Below are positions 1 through 6,097 of a stretch of DNA of 8,222 nt, one piece after another (the stretch's first letter is position 1; each line of letters begins with the position of its first letter). The stretch comes from Ruminiclostridium sp. (GTDB taxonomy: Bacteria > Bacillota > Clostridia > DSM-8532). Both the position numbers and the translations under genes were made by a program. The notes below the pieces were generated by a model. The model was not told where the DNA came from, did no database searches, and was given only the letters and a program-made list of their open reading frames with translations. Where the stretch lies: positions 5,733 to 13,954 of the forward strand of contig DOHN01000121.1 of assembly GCA_003535195.1 (NCBI GenBank), read 5' to 3'.

Positions 1-561
1 GCCTATACCATATATGAGCACCTGCTTTGCGCCTTTAGATTTAAGCAGGGCTATCTTTTCAGCATATAACGGCAAGTTCTCCTTTGTTGCAAAGTTGCGT
101 TGGCTTTCAGGAACCGACAACTCACCAAGCGGCCCGTATAATGCATTTTCCATAGCATTCTGAAAAGCGGCGGGATCGCTTGCCGGCAGTGTATTTCCTT
201 TTTCGTCACTCCATTCATCCATATTAAAGCCATGTACATGCTTACAGTCTATATTCCACTGTTTCAGGAAATATACTACCCACTTATACATACCCATCGG
301 TCCAACAGGCAATATAAGTATCAATTCCTGGCCTGCTTCCTTCGTAAGCTTTATCTGCATAGCTATCTCATGCCCCATGTATACTCCGAATTCCTCCAGA
401 TTCTCACAGGGAACAGGTGCAAAGTCCGGATTCCAAAACGGCTGTTTTTCACCATAACTTGCAGGATTATTGGACACACACTTTTTTATACGTTCAATGT
501 CCCAACCCTTTGGGAATACCTCTTCGAAGTACGATCCTTTAATAGTGCTTAACATATCCAT
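1..561 (-). CDS. Glucosamine-6-phosphate deaminase-like protein (NagB type), N-terminal part, cut by the window edge
   Basis: The frame is open from the ATG at 561 to base 1, giving 187 residues with no stop; the rest lies beyond the left edge. The fold is recognised from G111-FNMDEW-117, which matches the TFNMDEY motif of NagB, where the Asp (here D115) takes part in catalysis. Preceding it is a strand and loop (residues 80-92, LILILPVGPMGMY) at the position of the NagB phosphate loop. The last visible residues, IYGIG, are where NagB reads GGVGxDGH, so the catalytic Asp/His pair falls just outside. Family members convert glucosamine-6-phosphate to fructose-6-phosphate and ammonia in the cytoplasm. 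Compared with E. coli NagB (motif Asp at 72) there are about 43 extra N-terminal residues, and the loop lacks the usual TGGTP sequence. The substrate could therefore differ from glucosamine-6-phosphate. It is the last visible gene of the cluster, 37 bases after its neighbour. Family assignment is firm, exact substrate is not. Confidence 0.82.
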   Translation of the reverse strand, partial: MDMLSTIKGSYFEEVFPKGWDIERIKKCVSNNPASYGEKQPFWNPDFAPVPCENLEEFGVYMGHEIAMQIKLTKEAGQELILILPVGPMGMYKWVVYFLKQWNIDCKHVHGFNMDEWSDEKGNTLPASDPAAFQNAMENALYGPLGELSVPESQRNFATKENLPLYAEKIALLKSKGAKQVLIYGIG

Positions 562-567
562 AATAAT

Positions 568-573
568 ACCTCC
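568..573 (-). promoter_or_regulatory. Ribosome binding site of the NagB-like gene
   Basis: On the minus strand GGAGGT lies six bases before the ATG at 561. This spacing favours that ATG over the in-frame ATG at 555, which would be 12 bases away. The surrounding intergenic stretch (562-598) is very AT-rich and shows no GC-rich terminator stem, so the NagB-like gene probably shares the transcript of the genes before it. Confidence 0.75.
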
Positions 574-598
574 ATTATTTAATAAAAAATATTTTTAA

Positions 599-1234
599 CT
601 ATTCAAATATCATGCATCCATAATCTTTCGGCCAATGAAAAGTTGGTGTTTTATTAGTTATCGGATTCCATGATATATAGTGCGGCTGCTCTGTTTCATC
701 TCCGCATTTTTGGCAATTTGCACGAATTTTTACACCGCTTTTTGGTGCAAAAGCTGGAAAATACATTCTTATAAAGCTATATGGTATTCTGAAGCTTATT
801 CCCCAGCCATCGGGTACGTCAAACGTAACAACGCCAAATAGGCTTTTCCCATTCTGTGGCACCTGTCGCACAAGGTCGTGCATGCCATGTCCAAAGCCGA
901 TGTACATAGCACCCAGCGGATTGAATTCAAAATTAAAATACCTGTCATCTCCCCATATCGGGCAGAAAAAGAATTCAAGGCAGCTGTCATTTGCTACCGG
1001 GTCAAGTAACCCTGTATATCGTTTTAAAATATTTTTTTCCTTCGCGGTCAACCTGACATATAATGCATCGTTATCGTAGCATATCTGTGCCTTAGCGCTG
1101 ATCCCAGGGTCTGGAACCAATATGTAGCTGTCTATATTTAACGAATGTATATTTGGCCAGTCGGGCGCTATACCTTTTATCCTCGCAATCTTATATTCCT
1201 TCATAACATCCACCGTAAAATTCACCTTTGTCAA
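599..1234 (-). CDS. Stand-alone CBM9-like (carbohydrate-binding family 9-like) domain protein
   Basis: A 211-residue protein made almost entirely of one beta-sandwich domain of the CBM9-like type. The visible pattern is typical: AQICYDNDALYVRL (49-62), DSCLEFFFCP (83-92), YFNFEFNPLGAMYIGFG (99-115), GWGISFRIPY (143-152), and a C-terminal FHWPKDYGCMIF (199-210) like the usual FHxPxxFG ending. Relatives are sugar-binding modules of secreted xylanases or small single-domain proteins of unknown role. Here there is no signal peptide, membrane segment or catalytic module, so it should be cytoplasmic. The longest frame starts with TTG at 1234, overlapping the preceding gene's TGA as TTGA, with AGGGG only three bases ahead. 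Other possible starts are GTG at 1225 and ATG at 1204 (preceded by GGTGG). The ATG would give 201 residues and still keep the recognisable domain. The role is unknown; binding of the pathway's sugar or assisting a neighbouring enzyme is a guess. Confidence 0.8.
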   Translation of the reverse strand: MTKVNFTVDVMKEYKIARIKGIAPDWPNIHSLNIDSYILVPDPGISAKAQICYDNDALYVRLTAKEKNILKRYTGLLDPVANDSCLEFFFCPIWGDDRYFNFEFNPLGAMYIGFGHGMHDLVRQVPQNGKSLFGVVTFDVPDGWGISFRIPYSFIRMYFPAFAPKSGVKIRANCQKCGDETEQPHYISWNPITNKTPTFHWPKDYGCMIFE

Positions 1235-2580
1235 AAGCCCCTGCCCACAAAATGCTGAAGATTCACAGGCAGCTTATTAAGAACTTTCACCTCATTACCA
1301 TATTTACCAAGAGTTTTTTCCACAAGCGCATAATCGAATCCCGGAATCACAATATCGTCCCATCTGCTTCCGAATCCGCGAACCGCGACGTCCAGCATTG
1401 TAACGATCTGATTTCCCAACGGTTCATTTGAGTTAAGTGTTATTGCACCATAGAATTCCTGGCACTCCGTGTAACCTGAATTATGTGTTCCCGTATATGG
1501 TTTCTGGCGCACAAAATCGATCTTTTTCCCGAGGCGTTTACACACCTCTGACTCATGAGCTGCGAAAAAATCAACGAGCGCCTGTTCCTGCAACCTGGCA
1601 GGTAAATTTTCCTTTGCGACACGTATATATGCTTCTAAACCGGTTTTGAACGCACTTTCAACGAAGTTGATCCAATACTTTTGGCTCTCAGTCAGTTTAT
1701 CTTTGCTGTCAACGCATATCACTGTCGCGCGTTCGCAGGCAGTAAGTCCGTCTACCTTGGGAGCAACTCCGATATGCACATAATCGCCTTCGCAGATACG
1801 GCGGTTCAGTGCCTTTCCGATCAATGTACGGTTTGCCTCGCCCGATGTTACCATTACATCAAACCCGTGATCTTCCACGCCGAGTTCAGAAGCGATGGCA
1901 TATCCCCATTGCGCCACCTGGGTTTCATACATTCCGGGTTTCATAATGGAAAGCATGCCCTCCATCATGACATCTGCAATCAGGCTGGCCTGCTCAATCG
2001 CACGCATCTCGCTATCAGATTTTTCATATTTGATTTTGTAGTAGATTTTCTGTGCATCAAATACAGCATTTGAGCCTGCATAATCGCACAGAAACTCATA
2101 GATACTTAATGGCAGCACCTGTCGAGGTGTAAGTAATGCAATCCTTCGCGGTTTATACCCTACACACTCTTCAATCACATCTTCAACGCGCATGGCATCA
2201 ACCGGATACTCTTCATCAGCCAGCTTAAGCATCTCAACCTTGGTAACCTTGCACCCACTGCGCGGAGCGAGCTGTTCGGCAACATATCCGCCTTCCAGGC
2301 CGGCCATAAGGTAGAATCCATTTTTCCCTATTATACCGGCCACCGGCTCAATGTTGATATTTGTGTTCCCTCCAAGGTAAGGCACATCACCGCAATAGTG
2401 TTCATCGCTATAAACTATTCCGCAGTCGAACCCTTGTTCTTCAATTGCTTTATATGTTGTGAGCTGACGCCTTGCAAACTCATCCTTGCCAATACGGAAT
2501 TCCTTGTTCAAACCAGGCGCCCTGCTCAGAACTTCCGAAATGATATGAGCTTGTCTTTCCCAATCATTACGATTAAACAT
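1231..2580 (-). CDS. Creatinase/aminopeptidase-P-fold (M24 family) protein with degenerate metal site
   Basis: 449 residues with the usual two-part layout: a creatinase-type N-terminal domain (about 1-185) and a pita-bread M24 domain (about 190-449), which opens with EKSDSEMRAIEQASLIAD and the helix GMLSIMKPGMYE. Active M24 enzymes (Xaa-Pro peptidases, methionine aminopeptidases) bind two metals through Asp, Asp, His, Glu, Glu. By eye, GDYVHIGVAPKVDGLTACER (265-284) puts G271 and C282 at the two Asp positions (E283 is adjacent). H366 in GTHNSGY is kept. VTMLDV (393-398) puts L396, with D397 beside it, at the first Glu. SRWDDIV (405-411) puts D408 at the last Glu. Classic metallopeptidase activity is therefore doubtful; a metal-free C-N hydrolase like creatinase, another metal arrangement, or a non-catalytic role are possible. 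GAGGG six bases before the ATG overlaps the stop of the preceding gene, suggesting tight translational coupling. Confidence 0.85.
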   Translation of the reverse strand: MFNRNDWERQAHIISEVLSRAPGLNKEFRIGKDEFARRQLTTYKAIEEQGFDCGIVYSDEHYCGDVPYLGGNTNINIEPVAGIIGKNGFYLMAGLEGGYVAEQLAPRSGCKVTKVEMLKLADEEYPVDAMRVEDVIEECVGYKPRRIALLTPRQVLPLSIYEFLCDYAGSNAVFDAQKIYYKIKYEKSDSEMRAIEQASLIADVMMEGMLSIMKPGMYETQVAQWGYAIASELGVEDHGFDVMVTSGEANRTLIGKALNRRICEGDYVHIGVAPKVDGLTACERATVICVDSKDKLTESQKYWINFVESAFKTGLEAYIRVAKENLPARLQEQALVDFFAAHESEVCKRLGKKIDFVRQKPYTGTHNSGYTECQEFYGAITLNSNEPLGNQIVTMLDVAVRGFGSRWDDIVIPGFDYALVEKTLGKYGNEVKVLNKLPVNLQHFVGRGF

Positions 2581-2586
2581 TTTTAT

Positions 2587-2591
2587 CCCTC
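2587..2591 (-). promoter_or_regulatory. Ribosome binding site of the M24-fold gene, overlapping the upstream stop codon
   Basis: GAGGG on the minus strand sits six bases before the ATG at 2580 and shares bases with the TGA (2590-2592) that ends the PIG-L gene. The overlap fixes the start and suggests that ribosomes finishing the deacetylase feed directly into this gene. Confidence 0.7.
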
Positions 2592-3459
2592 ACTTGCTGT
2601 TTTCTAGTGATTGTTCTATAAGATGGATATATGGTGAAAATGACATCTTTGGTCTCGGATCAAGTGCGATGTATGTCTCTATGGACCGTCCATCCTTCAT
2701 TCTGCGTTCTGATCTCGATGCAATCAGATCCCGGATGATCTCTCCCTGCGAGCGGTATTCCTTGATACACTCTGCTATAATGCCTTCAACCTCTTTAGAT
2801 GCTATGATAATTCGATTAGCACGAATATTTGTGTCCCTTTTATGAACCATAGCGTCTTCGGGATCAAAATCAGCCCATACCGAATACTCCAAAACTGATT
2901 TGACACTGTGTGGTGTAGCGTGATCTACAAGCACTGGATCTCCCGCCTGCGGTATATTGTAGCATGCCATAATATGTGCTGCCAGATGATCGATGTGTTC
3001 ATGATAGTGATTGGGAACCATTACCCGCGTAATACGATTATCACGAAGAAACCTAAGCATACGCGGCATATCACCCTGCTTATCCGCTGCTGTGGTCCAG
3101 CCTAGGTTACCTATAGCACTAAAATCACCAAAATTCATTCGGAAGATATGATCCCGTGGTATACCCATGCGAGCGTAACATGCTTCCGCTTCCTGTCTTC
3201 GAATATCCTCAATTGTTTCTTTTTCCGCCGCAGTACTGTAACCAGCATCTCCGCGGCAAAAAATGTAAACATAAACCTCCGCACCTGCCTGCCGCGCTGC
3301 GAGCATCCCATACCCGGCCCCGATAATAGCATCATCATCATGGGGACTCATGATACATACTCTTTCATCTTCATTCCAATCAGGAAACAAAATGTTGATA
3401 TCATCTGATACTGTTTTTACTTCCGCATCATAATATTTGAAACCTAGCCTGTCTTTCAT
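2590..3459 (-). CDS. PIG-L/LmbE-family zinc-dependent N-deacetylase
   Basis: 289 residues with the family's Rossmann-like layout. The N-terminal metal motif is SPHDDDAIIGAG (38-49), the counterpart of AHPDDE; H40 and D43 would bind zinc and D42 would be the general base. The downstream motif HEHIDH (153-158) supplies the third metal-binding His and resembles the usual HPDH. Relatives remove acetyl groups from GlcNAc in conjugates: GlcNAc-phosphatidylinositol (PIG-L), GlcNAc-inositol (MshB), GlcNAc-malate (BshB), and diacetylchitobiose (archaeal Dac). Some, such as mycothiol S-conjugate amidase, cut other amides. There is no signal peptide, so it is probably cytoplasmic. The start is supported by AGAGGA a few bases before the ATG. 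It follows the NagA-like gene by 78 bases and precedes the M24-fold gene by 9. The family is clear. The substrate is inferred to be an N-acyl amino sugar or conjugate because of the neighbours. Confidence 0.88.
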   Translation of the reverse strand: MKDRLGFKYYDAEVKTVSDDINILFPDWNEDERVCIMSPHDDDAIIGAGYGMLAARQAGAEVYVYIFCRGDAGYSTAAEKETIEDIRRQEAEACYARMGIPRDHIFRMNFGDFSAIGNLGWTTAADKQGDMPRMLRFLRDNRITRVMVPNHYHEHIDHLAAHIMACYNIPQAGDPVLVDHATPHSVKSVLEYSVWADFDPEDAMVHKRDTNIRANRIIIASKEVEGIIAECIKEYRSQGEIIRDLIASRSERRMKDGRSIETYIALDPRPKMSFSPYIHLIEQSLENSK

Positions 3460-3537
3460 CTGGTCCTCTTTCCTGTTCGTCTCCCCGCATAAACTGCTAA
3501 CCGTATATGTTTTCTGCAGGTCACTATAAACCTTATT

Positions 3538-4707
3538 TTAGTTATTAGCTAAGTTATTAGTATATAATTCTCCCAATATCATCGTTGCAAGAATATTGAT
3601 ATTCTCATCAAAGATATTAATATCAGCATCATAACCTTCGGCTAAGCGACCAATATGATTATGTTCATTAATCGCACGTGCCGGTGTCAGAGTCGTCATC
3701 TTCACAGCATCTGCGATAGGAATCTGAGCCTCCTTGTAAAGTGTCCGCACCAGTCGGTCGGTGGTGGCCACACTTCCCGCAAATGCCGCACGAGACTCAA
3801 GCATACATACCTGATCCTCAACCAGCAGATCCATGCCAAAGCCTTTAAATTTACCGTCGGGAGCGCCTGAAAGCATTGCATCTGTCGTAGAATGCATCAT
3901 TCCTGCACCCTTGATTTTATACATCAATCTCAGCAATGCGGGCGGAACATGCCTTCCATCACAAATTGCTTCAACTGTGACCTCATCGCTCAGCAAAGCG
4001 GTCTCGCAAATACCTACCTGCGGATAATAATAGCAGTTTGAAAGCATAGACTGTGCATTATAAATGTGTGTTATATGAGTGAATCCTGCATCAATTGCCC
4101 GCATTGTCATAGAATAATCGGCATCTGAATGTGCCATGGACATCAGAATACCCTGTGGAGCCAATCTTCGTGCCATATCTATTACACCGTCAACCTCCGG
4201 GGAAGCAGATACCCGGCGGACTATACCTGTATCAATTAGCTCCATGTATTCATGCGGGTCTGCGCCGTATAGAAACTCCGGATTCTGCGCACCTGCGCAT
4301 TTCGGATTCATATAGTTTCCCTCCAGATGTCCGCCCAATATGCGAGCGCCATCATTTGGCCCTTCCATTGCTTTTTTGTAACATTTGAGGGCTGCAAGCA
4401 CTTCATCATGTGATGATGATGCCGTAGTAGGCAAAAGAGAGGTCGTACCATGCTTGGCATGGTATCTTGTACCGCGGTACAGATCCTCTATGTTACCTGA
4501 AGAAAACGGAGCCCCAAATGCACCGTGTACATGGATATCAACAAAACCGGGACTGATATAATTCCCCTTAACGTCGATCAGTGTTCCAGTTTTCTCAAAA
4601 TCATCGTCCTTAAAGACACGAGCTATATGCTTCCCTTCCACTACAACGCCGCCATTGAAAACATTCTCCGGTGTTATCACTCTACCATTAAAAAATATCG
4701 TTCTCAC
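3538..4707 (-). CDS. N-acetylglucosamine-6-phosphate deacetylase-like amidohydrolase (NagA family)
   Basis: From the GTG at 4707 the protein has 389 residues, close to NagA's usual 380. The amidohydrolase landmarks are in order: FVDIHVHGAFG (H59 and H61), GGHLEGNYMNP (E129 metal ligand), MAHSDAD (H193), THITHIYNA (H214), DGRHV (H253), STTDAM (catalytic D276) and AFAGS. NagA removes acetate from GlcNAc-6-phosphate to give glucosamine-6-phosphate, the substrate of NagB, and a NagB-like gene lies in the same cluster. The frame is open further upstream to an ATG at 4779. That start would overlap the M20 gene by 44 bases, add 24 residues unlike the family, and ignore the good ribosome site before the GTG. 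Oddities: GNY replaces the common GPF/GPW after the Glu ligand, and the segment after HIYNA (QSMLSNCYYYPQVG) lacks the Arg that in E. coli NagA contacts the phosphate. Family is secure; phosphorylated substrate is less so. Confidence 0.87.
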   Translation of the reverse strand: MRTIFFNGRVITPENVFNGGVVVEGKHIARVFKDDDFEKTGTLIDVKGNYISPGFVDIHVHGAFGAPFSSGNIEDLYRGTRYHAKHGTTSLLPTTASSSHDEVLAALKCYKKAMEGPNDGARILGGHLEGNYMNPKCAGAQNPEFLYGADPHEYMELIDTGIVRRVSASPEVDGVIDMARRLAPQGILMSMAHSDADYSMTMRAIDAGFTHITHIYNAQSMLSNCYYYPQVGICETALLSDEVTVEAICDGRHVPPALLRLMYKIKGAGMMHSTTDAMLSGAPDGKFKGFGMDLLVEDQVCMLESRAAFAGSVATTDRLVRTLYKEAQIPIADAVKMTTLTPARAINEHNHIGRLAEGYDADINIFDENINILATMILGELYTNNLANN

Positions 4708-4714
4708 ACTATTT

Positions 4715-4722
4715 CCGCCTTT
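4715..4722 (-). promoter_or_regulatory. Ribosome binding site selecting the GTG start of the NagA-like gene
   Basis: AAAGGCGG, one base from the consensus AAAGGAGG, lies seven bases before the GTG at 4707. It decides between this start and the in-frame ATG at 4779, and leaves a 28-base gap after the M20 gene. Confidence 0.7.
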
Positions 4723-4735
4723 CCAATAGTCCGGT

Positions 4736-5989
4736 TTAACCGCACCACTCTGTAATAAAGTCCGCAAGAGACTGAGCACAAATGTTTAGACTTTCTATAT
4801 CCACCCATTCATCCGGTGCATGTATTTGACCGCCTACAGGTCCAAAAATAGCGGCATTCATGCCACCAATTTCATTGATAGCATACAGGTCGCATGACGC
4901 CAGACTTCCGCATATCTCCGTATAATCCACATACCGCCCTGCGCATTCAAAAAGTAGTTTTGTACCTGGGTGGCCCGGATCGCTATAACCTGGACGGCAA
5001 TAATGATATTCCCGTTCGATGTAAAGCGTTTCAGGCTCTGAAAAATGCTCCGATAAGTACTTTTTGAACGAAGTCTCGATAGACTTCTCAGTCTCACCCG
5101 GATATGATTGTAAAACTACTTCCATCCAAGCATCTATTGGAGCAGAAAGTTGTCCGCTCTCATATGCCTCGCCGGCTTTTACCTTTGTTATTATTGTCTG
5201 CAATTTCTGCGGCGCATTTTTCCACAGCTCTGGTACAGGTGTTTCCCTTATTCGCTTTTCTGTATACTCGGATATCAACCCTATAATCTCCGATATACCA
5301 ACTGCCGGATTTTTTATAGTTGCACCGGTAAATGGCATCCCTGCATTGCCTTTGACAGTTATTTTGTATATAAGTCCTCCTAAACAGGCAGGGTTTACCT
5401 TAAGGTTTGAGAACTCCAGCAATACTGCATAATCCGCATTATAGCCTTTCAGCCTCGAAGCGATCGTGCCATTCGCTCCGGCGTATTCCTCATCTACAAC
5501 CGACTCCAATATTATGTCGCCTTTTGGTACAAAACCGCTTTCTTTGAGCATTTTTATCGCTATAACCGCGCATGCAAGACCACCCTTCATGTCCGCACAG
5601 CCCCTGCCATATATTTTTCCATCCTTTATCAGCGGCTCGAATGCCTTCGTTACCGTCCATGGCAGCGGTTCAATTGGGACAACATCCATATGTCCTGTCA
5701 AAAGCAGTGATTTTCCACCGCCCGTGCCCTTCCATACAGCATCTATATTATTGCGCCCTTCAAAGTTTCTTGGCAAAAATTCAGGGTTGTTCGGATATTC
5801 CGGTAAATCGGCAGGCGAAAACTCATCTATAATAAGTCCCATATCTTTCAGATACGACTTCAAATAATCCTGTCCTGCTTTTTCTTGACCATCAGGTGGA
5901 AAATTTATTGTGGGAATTCGCACCAACTCACAGACCAGGTCAAGTATCCGTTGTTTATAAACATCTGAAATTTTATATTTGCTTTTCAT
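4736..5989 (-). CDS. M20-family amidohydrolase/peptidase (ArgE/DapE type)
   Basis: 417 residues, normal for this family. Metal-binding and catalytic motifs are intact: GHMDVVP (99-105; H100, with D102), YGRGCADMKGG (127-137; bridging D133), VVDEEYAGANG (164-174; general base E167 and ligand E168), VLLEFSN (189-195; E192) and GQIHAPDEWV (387-396; H390). Family members cleave the amide bond of N-acyl amino acids, succinyl-diaminopimelate or dipeptides in the cytoplasm using two zinc ions. The inserted dimerisation domain runs from about 200 to 320. There, the usual GxxxH is replaced by GNAGM (214-218), so the conserved His that normally helps bind the substrate across the dimer seems to be missing. 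AAGAGGT seven bases before the ATG supports the start. The gene follows the binding-protein gene across a structured 108-base gap and precedes nagA-like by 28 bases. It may release an amino acid or acyl group from an amino-sugar conjugate, which is inference from context. Confidence 0.87.
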   Translation of the reverse strand: MKSKYKISDVYKQRILDLVCELVRIPTINFPPDGQEKAGQDYLKSYLKDMGLIIDEFSPADLPEYPNNPEFLPRNFEGRNNIDAVWKGTGGGKSLLLTGHMDVVPIEPLPWTVTKAFEPLIKDGKIYGRGCADMKGGLACAVIAIKMLKESGFVPKGDIILESVVDEEYAGANGTIASRLKGYNADYAVLLEFSNLKVNPACLGGLIYKITVKGNAGMPFTGATIKNPAVGISEIIGLISEYTEKRIRETPVPELWKNAPQKLQTIITKVKAGEAYESGQLSAPIDAWMEVVLQSYPGETEKSIETSFKKYLSEHFSEPETLYIEREYHYCRPGYSDPGHPGTKLLFECAGRYVDYTEICGSLASCDLYAINEIGGMNAAIFGPVGGQIHAPDEWVDIESLNICAQSLADFITEWCG

Positions 5990-6021
5990 TGTTATACCTC
6001 TTGTTGCGCAAATCTATATCA

Positions 6022-6078
6022 CATTATTTGCAGAAAACGTCACCGAACGGTGACGCTTTCTGCATTTGTCAAATAATG
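6022..6078 (-). promoter_or_regulatory. Strong intercistronic RNA stem-loop after the binding-protein gene
   Basis: Bases 6030-6044 pair with 6049-6063 around a four-base loop. Read as minus-strand RNA the stem is continuous over 15 pairs, with one G-U wobble (bases 6056 and 6037). Read as plus-strand RNA that pair becomes an A-C mismatch, so the structure fits the direction of transcription. A second, outer pairing (6022-6029 with 6071-6078) flanks a seven-base bulge. No T-run follows on the minus strand, so a classical terminator is unlikely. The element starts 20 bases after the binding-protein stop and ends before the ribosome site of the M20 gene. Such stem-loops often protect the 3' end of binding-protein mRNA or let only part of the transcription pass. 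That role is inferred here. Confidence 0.65.
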
Positions 6079-6097
6079 ATTGCACCGAAAATATCGA

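Noticed and set aside
562..598. AT-rich near-palindrome (AAAAATATTTTT) between the CBM9-like and NagB-like genes as a terminator.
   Set aside because: There is no GC-rich stem, and the palindrome is only a run of A followed by a run of T. The next gene has its own strong ribosome site close by.
1681..2073. 130-codon open frame on the plus strand inside the M24-fold gene, and similar plus-strand frames at 5064-5432 and 5466-5867.
   Set aside because: They lie opposite well-supported genes, have no recognisable motifs and no convincing ribosome sites. They are antisense shadows.
3460..3537. Search of the 78-base gap between the NagA-like and PIG-L genes for a promoter, terminator or riboswitch.
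   Set aside because: No stable stem or convincing promoter pair was visible. Only the ribosome site of the PIG-L gene could be supported.
3541..3560. Two copies of GTTATTAG close together at the end of the NagA-like gene.
   Set aside because: They encode the repeated Asn-Asn of the C-terminal tail (TNNLANN) and are too short and isolated to be a repeat element or attachment site.
4708..4779. ATG at 4779 as start of the NagA-like protein.
   Set aside because: It would overlap the M20 gene by 44 bases and add 24 residues before the usual NagA beginning. The GTG at 4707 has a near-consensus ribosome site.
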